Origin: Thiomonas delicata
Lineage (GTDB): Bacteria; Pseudomonadota; Gammaproteobacteria; Burkholderiales; Burkholderiaceae_C
Direction of reading: 5' to 3'
Length of the DNA stretch: 64,000 nt
Assembly (NCBI RefSeq): GCF_900088825.1
Contig: NZ_LT592170.1
Location: 288,917-352,916, forward strand
Part shown: positions 49,256 to 58,524 of the stretch, piece by piece
How the letters are laid out: each line of letters begins with the position of its first letter
How positions within the stretch are numbered: the first letter of the stretch is position 1
The notes under the pieces: generated by a model
Seen by the model: only the letters and a program-made list of their open reading frames with translations
What the model was told of the DNA's origin: nothing
Databases searched by the model: none
Program-made: the position numbers and the translations under genes

Positions 49256-49704
49256 GACCGATGGAACAGACGCAAGTCTGTGAGGGAATCTCGATCAAGG
49301 CACGGGGAAGGCTCATCATGCTTGGGTCCTGGCTGGGGCCAGTCTAGGCACAGCCCCCCGAACCGGCATTGCGCCAAACCCGCATGGGGTCGCTGCAAGC
49401 GTGAACAAAATCACGTTTCCTAAAAAAGTTTCCGCATGCGCCGCGGCTGGCGGCTCAGATCGGAGCGTTTTCGCAAGATATAAATGCCGAATACCAATAT
49501 CAACCTCATGGGTTTCCAGCGTCATGGCGCGGCACAGCGCGCGCCGCCGGCCTGGTACACAATGCAGCAGCAGGTCAAGCCGACAATGTCACGATGCTGT
49601 CATGCCGGCGCTTGCCGCAACGCCATGCATGAGGCGATGGGGAGGCCGTCCTGTGGCGCTTGCCGCCGCACGTTGCGGAATCGTCCAACCGAGAGGAGCA
49701 GATC
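49256..49704. other. Intergenic region, 449 bp
   Basis: No convincing gene. It is less GC-rich than its surroundings around 49408-49505, where promoter signals for the two divergent neighbours could lie. A 12-base direct repeat GGCGCTTGCCGC occurs at 49607 and 49655, and a short hairpin CCGCA-CGT-TGCGG just before the downstream ribosome-binding site; significance of either is unclear. Confidence 0.5.
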
Positions 49705-50256
49705 TTGAAAATCATTCGCACACATGCCGTCCTGGCGCTCGCCGCCCTGAGCTTGGGCACGGCGGCGCATGCCGACGGGCCGCCGGTGAGCATCCAGTTC
49801 AGCATCGGCTCGCCGCCACCGCCGGTGTATGTCGCGCCGGCCTACCCGGCGCCGGCCTATCCCGCCCCAGCCTACGCCCCGCCCGTCATGGTGTGGATGC
49901 CCGAGCTCGGGGTTTATGTCGCCCTGGGCGCGCAGCAACCCGTGTTTTATCTGGGCGGCATCTACTACTACAACTATGACGGACGCTGGTTTACAGGGCC
50001 GCGCTACGGCGGACCGTGGCGCGCCGTCGCCGTCCCGCCGCCCCAACTGCGTCGCTTCCATGACCGCGACTGGGACCGTTACCAGGAACGCGCCCGTGAA
50101 CGCGAGCGGAACCCGCGTTGGCGCCACTTCCGTCCCGCCCCGGTCCCGCAAGGCCGCGGGCCTGAGCGCGGTCCCGGCGACGGGTACGACCGCGGTCGAG
50201 GGCCAGGCCGTGGCCCTGGCGACCATGGGCATGGTCATGGTCCCGGCGATCACTGA
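49705..50256 (+). CDS. Exported Pro/Tyr- and Arg/Gly-rich protein
   Basis: A 183-residue protein of unknown function with signal peptide (AVLALAALSLGTAAHA), a repeated YPAPAYPAPAYAPP segment, a YYYNYDGRWFTGPRYGG core and a C-terminus rich in Arg, Gly, Asp and His (RGPERGPGDGYDRGRGPGRG). The core recalls small exported proteins with Trp/Tyr/Gly motifs found in many proteobacteria. The start is read as TTG at 49705 because GAGAGGAGCAGATC lies directly before it and the signal follows at once; the nearest upstream ATG is at 49660. Confidence 0.65.
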   Translation: MKIIRTHAVLALAALSLGTAAHADGPPVSIQFSIGSPPPPVYVAPAYPAPAYPAPAYAPPVMVWMPELGVYVALGAQQPVFYLGGIYYYNYDGRWFTGPRYGGPWRAVAVPPPQLRRFHDRDWDRYQERARERERNPRWRHFRPAPVPQGRGPERGPGDGYDRGRGPGRGPGDHGHGHGPGDH

Positions 50257-50653
50257 AGCCGCGCCGCAGCGAATCCTGCCGACCGGATCGCTCTGAGTCG
50301 CCCCAGTTCGGCAGTGGGGGCAAGAACGCTTGGGAGCCGCCCGGCGGTTCCTTGAGAGTTCCCAACAGCAGCGTTTCCTCGGGATCCATGTCGTCGCGCA
50401 ACACAACTTCAAACACGCCACAAACGCGCGACACACCTCGCCGCCAGAATGGCCCGGGCCACGAAACTGCCGCGCGCGGCGGACCGGTCTTGGGCCAGGC
50501 GTGAATCCGTCCTCGCCCGGCCGTCCTTTCCGAGGCCTGAACTAGGGTCTGCCGTACGGCCCGGCACTCTTCGGCGAGTCTGAAAGGGCAGACAGGCTTC
50601 TGTCAGCAGGAACCACGGACAAACGTTAAGGTCCTATTCCGGTGAGGCTCATC
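50257..50653. other. Intergenic region, 397 bp
   Basis: No gene supported. Two hairpin-like stretches are seen, GGAGCCGCC-C-GGCGGTTCC near 50333-50352 and GACAG-GCTT-CTGTC near 50590-50605; neither has a T-tract. The region probably carries the promoter of the next small gene. Confidence 0.5.
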
Positions 50654-51049
50654 ATGCAAACCATCATCTTGAACAGACTTCTCAAAGGTGTTTTGGTATG
50701 CCTATTTCTGGCAGTGGGCTGGACCGCGCCCGCCCAGGCGCATGACCGGGTGCGCTGGAGCATCGGCATCGGCGTGCCGGTCTATGGTTATGGCTGGGGC
50801 GGCTGGTACGGCGGCTGGCAGCCTGGCTGGTACGGCCCGGCCTGGGCCTATGCGCCGCCGATCGTGATGCAGGCGCCGCCTCAGCGTGTCGAGGTGCAAA
50901 ACCTTCCGCTCGGCCCCGCGCCGCCGTCATACTGGTATTACTGCAGCAACCCGGCTGGTTACTATCCGCAAATCGCCACCTGCCCGGGCGGATGGGCGCA
51001 GGTGCTGGCACAACCCGCGCCAGCGGCAAACCCGCCGGTCAAGCATTGA
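50654..51049 (+). CDS. Exported Gly/Trp/Tyr-rich small protein
   Basis: A 131-residue protein with signal peptide (GVLVCLFLAVGWTAPAQA) and a Gly/Tyr/Trp repeat (VPVYGYGWGGWYGGWQPGWY), then a C-terminal part with two Cys (YYCSNPAGYYPQIATCPGGW) that could form a disulfide. This Cys-rich ending is typical of a widespread family of small envelope proteins of unknown role. GGTGAGG sits 7 bases before the ATG at 50654. It is followed by a lipoprotein gene. Confidence 0.7.
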   Translation: MQTIILNRLLKGVLVCLFLAVGWTAPAQAHDRVRWSIGIGVPVYGYGWGGWYGGWQPGWYGPAWAYAPPIVMQAPPQRVEVQNLPLGPAPPSYWYYCSNPAGYYPQIATCPGGWAQVLAQPAPAANPPVKH

Positions 51050-51182
51050 TCCCCGCATGATTGGACGACGTTTGCCAGGTTCGCCTGCGAACCCCGATGG
51101 TTTCAGGCAGGCTTCAGGCTGTTGCGGCATGTTCCATGCGTCATTTCTCGACCTTCTGATTTCAATCCGCGAGACTTTCACC

Positions 51183-51719
51183 ATGCGCAAACTTTCCTCC
51201 CTTTTCGGCCTGGGCGCCGTGGCTTCGGCACTGCTTCTGGCGGGCTGCGCCACGGCCCCGATGGGGCCGACCGTCACCGTCATGCCGGCTCCGGGCATGC
51301 CCTTCGACCAGTTCCAGGCCATCGACGCGTCCTGCCGCGCCTTCGCCGCGCAACAAACCGCGGGCTACAGCCAGGCAGCGGGCAACTCGGGCGTGGTCTC
51401 CGGCGCGACTGGCGCCGTGCTGGGCGCCGCTGCGGGCGCCTTGATTGGTGGCAACAGCCAAGGTGCCGGCGTCGGCGCCGGACTGGGCCTGCTGGCCGGT
51501 AGCGCGGGCGGCGCGGGAACCTATAGCGACACCCAGGGCAGCGCTCAGCACGCCTACAACATTGCCTACGAGCAGTGCATGTATTCGCGAGGCGCCCAGG
51601 TGCCTGGTTATGCGGCGCCGCGCTACGTGCCCCCGCCCCCCAGCTATGCGCCGCCTCCGCCGGCCTACAACCCGGGCCAGCCGCAAACCTACCCACCCGC
51701 TAGGCCGCCCGGCTATTGA
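51183..51719 (+). CDS. Glycine-zipper outer-membrane lipoprotein
   Basis: A 178-residue lipoprotein with lipobox ALLLAGC (residues 16-22), a glycine-zipper domain (GAVLGAAAGALIGGNSQGAG, then GAGLGLLAGSAGGAGT) and a Pro/Tyr-rich C-terminus (RYVPPPPSYAPPPPAYNPGQ). Glycine-zipper lipoproteins are envelope proteins that can insert in the membrane; role unknown. It follows two other exported Tyr-rich proteins on the same strand. Confidence 0.75.
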   Translation: MRKLSSLFGLGAVASALLLAGCATAPMGPTVTVMPAPGMPFDQFQAIDASCRAFAAQQTAGYSQAAGNSGVVSGATGAVLGAAAGALIGGNSQGAGVGAGLGLLAGSAGGAGTYSDTQGSAQHAYNIAYEQCMYSRGAQVPGYAAPRYVPPPPSYAPPPPAYNPGQPQTYPPARPPGY

Positions 51720-51926
51720 AGCCCAACCCGAGTTCCTCGGCACCCCGGCTGCACCGCGCAACCGGGGCGCAAGTGCTTCGGGAGTCCGCGCTGCGCGCCC
51801 GGAGCTCGACAGGCGGGCTGGGAGGGTCTGGCGAGATGAGGCAGCCAACCTCGAAACATTCCCTCACAAGTCGCCGCCCAAGCCGCCAAGAAACGGTGTT
51901 CGACGCGGCTATCATGCCCCGCTGCG

Positions 51927-54488
51927 ATGACTGAACCCACCCTGCAGCCGGACAAGCCGGCGCCCTCATCCTCTCCCCGGGAACCCAAGCCTCGTCCGCG
52001 CAAACCGGGCGGCGCGGGCTTGCGCACCTGGCAGTCGGTCCTGCTCGGCCTCGTGCTGCTGGGCTTGGCCGGCGCCTTGCTGCTGGGGTTTTGCCTGATG
52101 CTGCTGTGGCCGCGGCTGCCTGACCTGAACAAGGTCACCGATTACCGGCCCGACCTGCCGCTGCGCGTGTACACGGCGCAAGGCACGCTGATCGGCGAAT
52201 TCGGCGTGCAGCGCCGCGCGGTGATCCCTTACGACCAGGTTCCCAAACAGCTCAAGCAGGCAGTGCTCGCCGCCGAGGATTCGCGCTTCTTCGAGCACGG
52301 CGCGATCGACTTCGCCGGCGTGGCGCGCGCGGCGCTGGCCGATTTCGGCGCCGGCGGCGCGGTGCAGGGGGCCTCGACCATCACCATGCAGGTGGCGCGC
52401 GACTTCTATCTCTCGCCCGAAAAAACGCCGCTGCGCAAAATCGTCGAGGCGCTGCTGGCCTACAAGATCGAGAACACCCTGACCAAGGACCAGATTCTCG
52501 ACCGCTACATCAACCAGGTGTACCTGGGCCAGCGCGCCTACGGCTTCGCCGCGGCGGCCCAGGTGTATTACGGCAAACCGCTGTCGGAACTCAGCCTGGC
52601 GCAGATCGCGGTGCTCGCCGGCCTGCCGCAAGCGCCTTCGGCGTACAACCCGCAGAACAGCCTGAAGCTGGCGGTGTGGCGCCAGCACTATGTGCTGGGA
52701 CGCATGCTGGCGCTGGGCGACATCACACGGGCGCAATACGAGCAAGCCCTGAAGGCGCCGCTGAACGTGCTGGCCGGCCAGGGCGTCCTGCATTACGACG
52801 TGGATGCCGACTACGCCGCCGAGGCGGTGCGCGAGATCATGGTGGCGCGCTTCGGCGAGGCCGCCTATACCGACGGCTACAAGGTCACCACCACCCTGGT
52901 GGATACCGACCAGACGGCTGCCGATGCTGCGGTGCGCGCGGGCTTGCTGGCGTATGACCGGCGCAACGGTTGGCGCGGCCCCGAAGGCCACGTCGACCTG
53001 CCGGAAAACCCGCAAGACGCGACCAAGGCGGCCTTGGCCGCGCTCAAGACCAGGCCCGATGTCGGGGGCCTGAAAGCCGCCGTGGTGCTGCAGGTGGAGC
53101 GCAAGGGCGTGGTGGTCCTGCGTCGAGACGGGCAGCAGGAAACCATCTCCGGCGAAGGGCTGGCGTTCTGCCGGCCCGGCCTATACGACAAGGCGACGGC
53201 GGCAAGGCGCATCGTGGCGGGCAGCATCGTGCGCCTGCACGCCCTGCCCAAGGGTGGCTGGGAAATCCTGCAACTGCCGCAGGCGCAGTCGGCGCTGGTG
53301 TCGCTGCAGCCGCAAACCGGCGCGATACAGGCCTGGGTCGGCGGCTTCGACTTCAACCACGAGAAGTTCGACCATGTCGACCAGGCTTTCCGCCAGCCGG
53401 GGTCGAGCTTCAAGCCCTTCATCTACTCCGCCGCGGTGGCCGAGGGGCTGGCGCCGTCGACCATCATCGACGACGCGCCCATCTCGATCAACCCCGGCCC
53501 GGGCCAACCGCTGTGGCAGCCGCACAACTACGAGAACGAATTCGCCGGCCCCATGCCGGCGTCGGCCGCGCTCGCCCATTCCGACAACGTCGCCGCGGTG
53601 CGCGTGGTGCTGGCGGTGGGCGTACCCTACGCGCGCTTCCATGCTTCGCAATTCGGCCTGCCGCTGGACCAGATCCCGCCCTACCCGACCATGGTGTTGG
53701 GCGCCGGCAGCTTCACCCCGCTGCAGATGGCGCGAGCCTACGCCGTGTTCGCCAACGGCGGCTACCTCGTCCAGCCCACGCTGATCAGCAAGATCACGGA
53801 CGCGCGCGGCAACGTCCTTTACGAGACGACCAAGCAGGCGTTGGGGCAGCCGGAAACGCCCCGCATCATCACCCCGGGCAACGCCTATCTGATGACCCGC
53901 ATGCTGCAGGACGTGATCCAGGAAGGCACGGGGGCCGCGGCGAAAAGCCTGGGCCGCACCGACCTGGCCGGCAAGACCGGCACCACGTCCAACTTCCATG
54001 ACGCCTGGTTCGACGGCTACAACCACAACCGCGTGACCGTCACCTGGGTCGGCTACAACCAACCGCGCAGCCTGGGCAACGGCGAGCAAGGCGCCAGCGT
54101 GGCGCTGCCGATCTGGATCCAGTACATGCGCACCGCCCTGAACGGCGACCCCGACATTCCGTGGGCGCCGCCCCCGGACGTGGTGCAGATCCCGGTGAAC
54201 CCGGCGACTGGCTTCGCCTCGGTGGGCAGCTATGCCGTCCCCAATGCCAAGGAAGCCTACTTCCTGCAGCAATATCCGCCGCTGGACCCGTCGGTCGTGC
54301 CGGGAGTGGCGACGAGCGCATCGGCTCCGGCTGCGGCCGTGGGCACGAGCGGCGGCCAGCTCACCAGCGGCAGCGGCGAGCCGGTGACCATCGGCCCTCC
54401 GCCCTCGACGCGCACGCCCACGCCGCCTCAGCCGGGTCCGGCGCAGAACAACGCGCCCTTCATCGTGCTGCCGGGCGCGGGGAAATAG
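51927..54488 (+). CDS. Class A penicillin-binding protein 1A
   Basis: An 853-residue bifunctional peptidoglycan synthase. A membrane anchor (VLLGLVLLGLAGALLLGFCL) is followed by the glycosyltransferase domain (AAEDSRFFEHGAID, QGASTITMQVARDF) and the transpeptidase domain with SSFK (Ser493-Lys496), the SDN motif in ALAHSDNVAAVR and KTGTT at about 683-687. The N-terminal 30 residues are Pro/Arg/Lys-rich, and the C-terminus adds about 70 residues rich in Ala, Ser, Thr and Pro after VALPIWIQYM. Location is the inner membrane facing the periplasm. Confidence 0.92.
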   Translation: MTEPTLQPDKPAPSSSPREPKPRPRKPGGAGLRTWQSVLLGLVLLGLAGALLLGFCLMLLWPRLPDLNKVTDYRPDLPLRVYTAQGTLIGEFGVQRRAVIPYDQVPKQLKQAVLAAEDSRFFEHGAIDFAGVARAALADFGAGGAVQGASTITMQVARDFYLSPEKTPLRKIVEALLAYKIENTLTKDQILDRYINQVYLGQRAYGFAAAAQVYYGKPLSELSLAQIAVLAGLPQAPSAYNPQNSLKLAVWRQHYVLGRMLALGDITRAQYEQALKAPLNVLAGQGVLHYDVDADYAAEAVREIMVARFGEAAYTDGYKVTTTLVDTDQTAADAAVRAGLLAYDRRNGWRGPEGHVDLPENPQDATKAALAALKTRPDVGGLKAAVVLQVERKGVVVLRRDGQQETISGEGLAFCRPGLYDKATAARRIVAGSIVRLHALPKGGWEILQLPQAQSALVSLQPQTGAIQAWVGGFDFNHEKFDHVDQAFRQPGSSFKPFIYSAAVAEGLAPSTIIDDAPISINPGPGQPLWQPHNYENEFAGPMPASAALAHSDNVAAVRVVLAVGVPYARFHASQFGLPLDQIPPYPTMVLGAGSFTPLQMARAYAVFANGGYLVQPTLISKITDARGNVLYETTKQALGQPETPRIITPGNAYLMTRMLQDVIQEGTGAAAKSLGRTDLAGKTGTTSNFHDAWFDGYNHNRVTVTWVGYNQPRSLGNGEQGASVALPIWIQYMRTALNGDPDIPWAPPPDVVQIPVNPATGFASVGSYAVPNAKEAYFLQQYPPLDPSVVPGVATSASAPAAAVGTSGGQLTSGSGEPVTIGPPPSTRTPTPPQPGPAQNNAPFIVLPGAGK

Positions 54489-54653
54489 CCTGCGGCGATG
54501 ACGCGCCGAAGCCTTGTCGGCCGAAGCGGCGTCAACCCTACCCGTTGCGCGGACGCGGATTTGTTTACAACTCTCGCTGCCCTCAGTTCCTACCATCTGT
54601 TCAACACGGCGGTCTGGCTCCGGCCTTGGCGCCGCATTTTCCGGAGATGATCC

Positions 54654-55313
54654 ATGCTGCATTCCACTCGCGACGCGCAACCGCTGCACGTCCTGTCGCG
54701 CGCCCTGCTTGGCGCTGCCGCGCTGCTCGCCCTGGGCCTCGCGCTGGCGGCGCCGGCCGTGGCCGCCGGCTTCACCTTCACGCCCTATCCGACGACCAAG
54801 CCGCTGCCGTTGGCGAAGGTCACGTTCGAGAACGCCGAGGGCAAGACCATGAACCTGGCCGACTTCAAGGGCAAGGTCGTGCTGCTCAACATCTGGGCCA
54901 CCTGGTGCCCACCCTGCGTGGAGGAGATGCCCACGCTGAACAAGCTGCAGGTCATGCTGGGCGGCAAGGATTTCCAGGTCGTGCCGCTGTCGATCGACAA
55001 GGGCGGGCGCATCGCGGTGAAGAGCTTCTATGACGACAACTTCATCGACCATCTGCCGATCTACGTCGACCCCACCACCCACGCGCTCGACACCCTGAAC
55101 ATCCTGGGCACGCCGACCACCATCCTGATCGACAAGCAAGGCCGCGAAGTCGCCCGCACGCTGGGCCCGCAGGACTGGGACAAGCCCGCGGTGGTGGCGC
55201 AGATCAAGCGCTACATGGCCGCCCCGGCGAAGTCGGCCCAGGCGCAGCCGCAGCCGCAGGCACTGCAGACGACGGTCGCAGCGGCAACGCCCGCCGCCCA
55301 GGCGCTGCGCTAA
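54654..55313 (+). CDS. TlpA/ResA-like thioredoxin
   Basis: A 219-residue periplasmic thiol-disulfide protein: signal sequence (LLALGLALAAPAVAA), the active-site NIWATWCPPCVEEMPTLNKL, the strand VVPLSIDKGGR and the cis-Pro loop GTPTTILIDKQG. Such proteins reduce apocytochrome or other periplasmic cysteines, which suits a genome with several exported cytochromes. An Ala/Gln-rich tail of about 25 residues ends the protein. CCGGAGATGATCC precedes the ATG. Confidence 0.87.
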   Translation: MLHSTRDAQPLHVLSRALLGAAALLALGLALAAPAVAAGFTFTPYPTTKPLPLAKVTFENAEGKTMNLADFKGKVVLLNIWATWCPPCVEEMPTLNKLQVMLGGKDFQVVPLSIDKGGRIAVKSFYDDNFIDHLPIYVDPTTHALDTLNILGTPTTILIDKQGREVARTLGPQDWDKPAVVAQIKRYMAAPAKSAQAQPQPQALQTTVAAATPAAQALR

Positions 55314-55361
55314 GGCGCAACCGCGGGCCACGGCTCGGACCCGTGGTCCGCCCAAGCCCGC

Positions 55362-56663
55362 ATGGCCTCGAAAACGCTCAACCCCGCAAGTCTGCCCGTT
55401 CCGGCCGCATGGCCGGCGGCGGTGAAGTTCATCATGGCCGCCCGCTTCGCGCGCAGCGTCGGGCAAGGCGCCTTGGTGGTGGGCTTCACGCTGGATCTGC
55501 ACGCCCTGGGCTGGAGCGCGGCGGCCATCGGCGGTGTGCTGTCGGCCGGTCTGCTGCTGGGCGTGGTGCTCACCCTGCTCATCGGCCCGGCCAGCGACCG
55601 GCTCGGACGGCGTCAATTCCTGCTCGCCTATGAAGGGGTGCTGATCGTCAGTGCCCTGTTGGCCCTGGCGAGCAGCGCGCCCTGGATTCTGACGCTGGGC
55701 GCGGTGCTGGGCGGATTCGGGCGCGGCGCCAACGGCGCGGCCGGGCCCTTCGGCCCCCTGGAGCAGGCCTGGCTGGCGCAAGACCTGCCCGCCTCGCAGC
55801 GCTCGCGCGTGTTCAGCCTGAACTCGACGCTGGGTTTTGCCGGCATGGCCGTAGGCGCGCTGCTGGCCGGCCTGACGGCCGTCTGGAGCGGCGTGCTGCC
55901 GGGGGCGCTGGCCTACCGGCCGCTGTTCGCACTGCCCCTGCTGGGTTCGATCATCGGCATGCTGCTCATCTGGCGCGCGCCGGACGTGAAACGGACGCGG
56001 CCTGCGCAGGCCGCGCATCGAGCCGCTTCACAGCCAGGCCGGGGGGCCATCGATGCCGGCGTGAAGACCGAAGGCCATTCCGCCACGCACCGCGAGGAAA
56101 ACCGCCAGCTGTTCCGGCTGGCCTTCGCCAACAGCCTCAACGGCTTCGGCATCGGCATGGTCGCGCCGTTGATGGCCTACTGGTTCCTGCGCCGTTTCGG
56201 CCACGGCCCGGCCTCCATCGGGCCGGCGCTGGCGGCCAGCTTCGTGCTGGCGGCCCTCGGCGCGCAGCTCGCCAACCGCATCGTCCCCCGGCTCGGCGTG
56301 GTGCGCACCGTGGTGGCGATGCGCGCCGCAGGCCTGCTGCTGATGCTGCTGACGCCCTTCATGCCGGCATTCGGGCTGGCCGCCAGCCTCTGGGCCGTGC
56401 GCGCCGCGTTCAACCAGGGCACGCTGGGCGTGCGCCAGGCGCTGACCATGGGGCTGACGCGCCAGCACCGCCAGGGCATGGCCGCCACGGTCAACAACGT
56501 GTCGATCCAGGTCCCGCGCGCCATCGGTCCGGCCATCGCCGGCCTCATGCTGCACCAGGGCTGGCTGACGGCGCCCTTCCTCGTCGCGGCGGGATTCCAG
56601 CTCGCCTACCTGATCGTCTATCAGCGCTTTTTCCGCGGCGTCGAGAACCCGGACAGCGCTTGA
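55362..56663 (+). CDS. Major facilitator superfamily transporter
   Basis: A 433-residue membrane protein with 12 predicted helices in two halves separated by a long hydrophilic loop (about residues 210-250). The MFS signature between helices 2 and 3 is GPASDRLGRRQFLL; other helices include LTLGAVLGGFGRGANGAAGP. Substrate is not evident. It follows the TlpA-like gene by 48 bp. Confidence 0.85.
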   Translation: MASKTLNPASLPVPAAWPAAVKFIMAARFARSVGQGALVVGFTLDLHALGWSAAAIGGVLSAGLLLGVVLTLLIGPASDRLGRRQFLLAYEGVLIVSALLALASSAPWILTLGAVLGGFGRGANGAAGPFGPLEQAWLAQDLPASQRSRVFSLNSTLGFAGMAVGALLAGLTAVWSGVLPGALAYRPLFALPLLGSIIGMLLIWRAPDVKRTRPAQAAHRAASQPGRGAIDAGVKTEGHSATHREENRQLFRLAFANSLNGFGIGMVAPLMAYWFLRRFGHGPASIGPALAASFVLAALGAQLANRIVPRLGVVRTVVAMRAAGLLLMLLTPFMPAFGLAASLWAVRAAFNQGTLGVRQALTMGLTRQHRQGMAATVNNVSIQVPRAIGPAIAGLMLHQGWLTAPFLVAAGFQLAYLIVYQRFFRGVENPDSA

Positions 56664-56713
56664 ATGCATGTGCCGCGTGCAGGCGCGCCGCCGAAGTGCT
56701 ACAAAGCGTCGCC

Positions 56714-58387
56714 ATGCAATACGTCCACCTCCGGCGCCGTATGCGCGCCCTCTCTCGGCGAACGGCCTTGGCTTTGGCGATGGGCGTCGCCAGCGCCCAT
56801 GCGACGCCCGCGGCCAGCCCCCGGTTTTTCCCCGCGCACGGCGCAAACCAGGTGCAGCGCACGGTCCAGCCTCATCTGCGCTTCGCCACGCCCGAGTCCG
56901 CCTTGACGGCGACGCCCGGGCGTTTACAGCTGCGCACACCGATCGGGACCGTGGTGGCCGGCTTGCTGAAGGTGGCGGGCCGCGACGCGACATTCGTCCC
57001 CGCAGCGCCGCTCGCCGGCTGCACCACCTACACCCTGCAATGGGACGCCAATCAGCAAGCGCCCGTGTCCAGCCAGTTCACCACGACCTGCCGCACCGCA
57101 TGGACACCTCCGGTGCAGATTGACGATGCGCGCACGGCGCGTCTGGTGGATCGCCCGGCCGATGGGGCCCAAGCCGCGGCCGGCGCGAACGGCGAGGTGG
57201 TCGCGGCCTGGTTCCAGAACGATGGCCGGCGCGATGCCATCGAGGTCAGCAGCTACACCCCCGCAACCGATTTCTGGAGCGCCCCGCGCACCATTGACCT
57301 GCGCGCCGACGATGCCGCCGCGGCCAGCATCCCCGCGCTCGCGGCCGATCCGCAAGGTCGCATCACCGCCGTATGGTTCCAGGCCGTGAACGGGCGCAAC
57401 GCCATTTTGTCCAGCCGGCTGACCCCTGGGCGCGACTGGACCCGTCCCGCGCGTCTGGACAACCCCGCCACCCCCGGTGACGCCACCAACCCGCAGCTCG
57501 CCGCCGACGCGGACGGCAATGTGACCGTCGTGTGGCAACAGCCAGACGGCCGGCACACCGGCATCGACGCGGCACGCCGGCTGCAGGCGCAAGGCCGCTG
57601 GACGCCTGCTCAGCCGCTGGACAGGCTGGCGTCGCACGCCTACAACCCCGCCGTTGCCGTCGCGCCGAATGGCCGCGTCGTCGCCGCCTGGCAACAGGGC
57701 CCGCGCGGCCGCGAGGCCGTGTATGCAACATTGCTGCGCGCACCGACCGGCCCATGGCGAAGGCCCCTGCGCGTCAGCGCGCCAGAAGCGCGCGCGCAAA
57801 TGCCGGTGCTCGCCGCCGACGCCTTCGGCGTCGTCACCGCCGCCTGGGTCCAGGGCAGCGGCCATCAGCGCCGCATCGCCACCAGCCGCCTGGAGGCCGG
57901 TGCGCATCGATGGACCCGGCCCGAGATCCTTCAAGCGCCGGGCGCATTCCAGGACGCGGCGCTGGCGCCCGCCCTGGTTGCCGACGCGGCGGGCAATGTC
58001 ACCCTGGCTTGGGAGCAGGCGGATGCCGGCGGGCGCTACGCCCTGTTCGCCGCCCGCTTCCTCGCCGCGACCGGTCGCTGGAACGCTCCCGCGCGCCTGG
58101 ACGATGCACGATTGGACAGCGCGGGCAACCCCCGGCTCGTGGCCGACGCGGCGGGTAACGTCACATGCGCCTGGTACCAGGCCGGCCCGCGCGGGCTGCA
58201 GATTCACGCCGCCCGTTTCGACGCTTCGACGGCCCAGTGGTCGGCGCCCGCCATGCTGTCCGATCCTCGGTTCACGGTGGAAGCGAGCTTTCCCGCGCTC
58301 GCGGTCGACGCCGCCGGCAGCGTGACCGCCGTCTGGCAGCAATACAACGGCTGGCGCACCCTGATCATGGCGAGCCGTCTGCCCTGA
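56714..58387 (+). CDS. Secreted multi-repeat protein (beta-propeller-like), unknown function
   Basis: A 557-residue protein. A signal sequence with RR (LSRRTALALAMGVASAHA, possibly Tat) is followed by an Ig-like N-domain (about 40-140; ATFVPAAPLAGCTTYTLQW with two Cys) and then roughly eight repeats of about 52 residues with the consensus PxLAADxxGNVTxxWxQxxG...AxRxxxAxGxWxxPxxL; examples are LVADAAGNVTLAWEQADAGG and LAADADGNVTVVWQQPDGRH. The repeats resemble blades of a sialidase/BNR-like propeller, but no catalytic residues are recognised. Start uncertain: ATG at 56714 (MQYVHLRR) or 56741 (MRALSRRT). Downstream of the MFS gene. Confidence 0.7.
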   Translation: MQYVHLRRRMRALSRRTALALAMGVASAHATPAASPRFFPAHGANQVQRTVQPHLRFATPESALTATPGRLQLRTPIGTVVAGLLKVAGRDATFVPAAPLAGCTTYTLQWDANQQAPVSSQFTTTCRTAWTPPVQIDDARTARLVDRPADGAQAAAGANGEVVAAWFQNDGRRDAIEVSSYTPATDFWSAPRTIDLRADDAAAASIPALAADPQGRITAVWFQAVNGRNAILSSRLTPGRDWTRPARLDNPATPGDATNPQLAADADGNVTVVWQQPDGRHTGIDAARRLQAQGRWTPAQPLDRLASHAYNPAVAVAPNGRVVAAWQQGPRGREAVYATLLRAPTGPWRRPLRVSAPEARAQMPVLAADAFGVVTAAWVQGSGHQRRIATSRLEAGAHRWTRPEILQAPGAFQDAALAPALVADAAGNVTLAWEQADAGGRYALFAARFLAATGRWNAPARLDDARLDSAGNPRLVADAAGNVTCAWYQAGPRGLQIHAARFDASTAQWSAPAMLSDPRFTVEASFPALAVDAAGSVTAVWQQYNGWRTLIMASRLP

Positions 58388-58524
58388 TCCCGCCCACGTC
58401 GCGGTCGCCCCTGCGCAGGCGCGACCCGCCCTCTCTCACCATGCAGGCATGCTTTATGCTGGTGCGATGACGCTTTGCCGGCCCCGCATGGTGCGGTGGC
58501 CGCGCGCCATTCCTCAAGTCGCGC

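Noticed and set aside
49316..49525. 69-codon minus-strand frame in the gap before the Tyr/Pro-rich protein
   Set aside because: No ribosome-binding site, signal or domain; overlaps the likely promoter region.
49607..49666. 12-base direct repeat GGCGCTTGCCGC at two places
   Set aside because: Only two copies, no association with a mobile element or operator pattern, and likely by chance in GC-rich DNA.
53181..56018. Minus-strand open frame of 945 codons
   Set aside because: Antisense to the penicillin-binding protein, TlpA-like and MFS genes, with low-complexity composition and no signature. Shadow of GC-rich coding.
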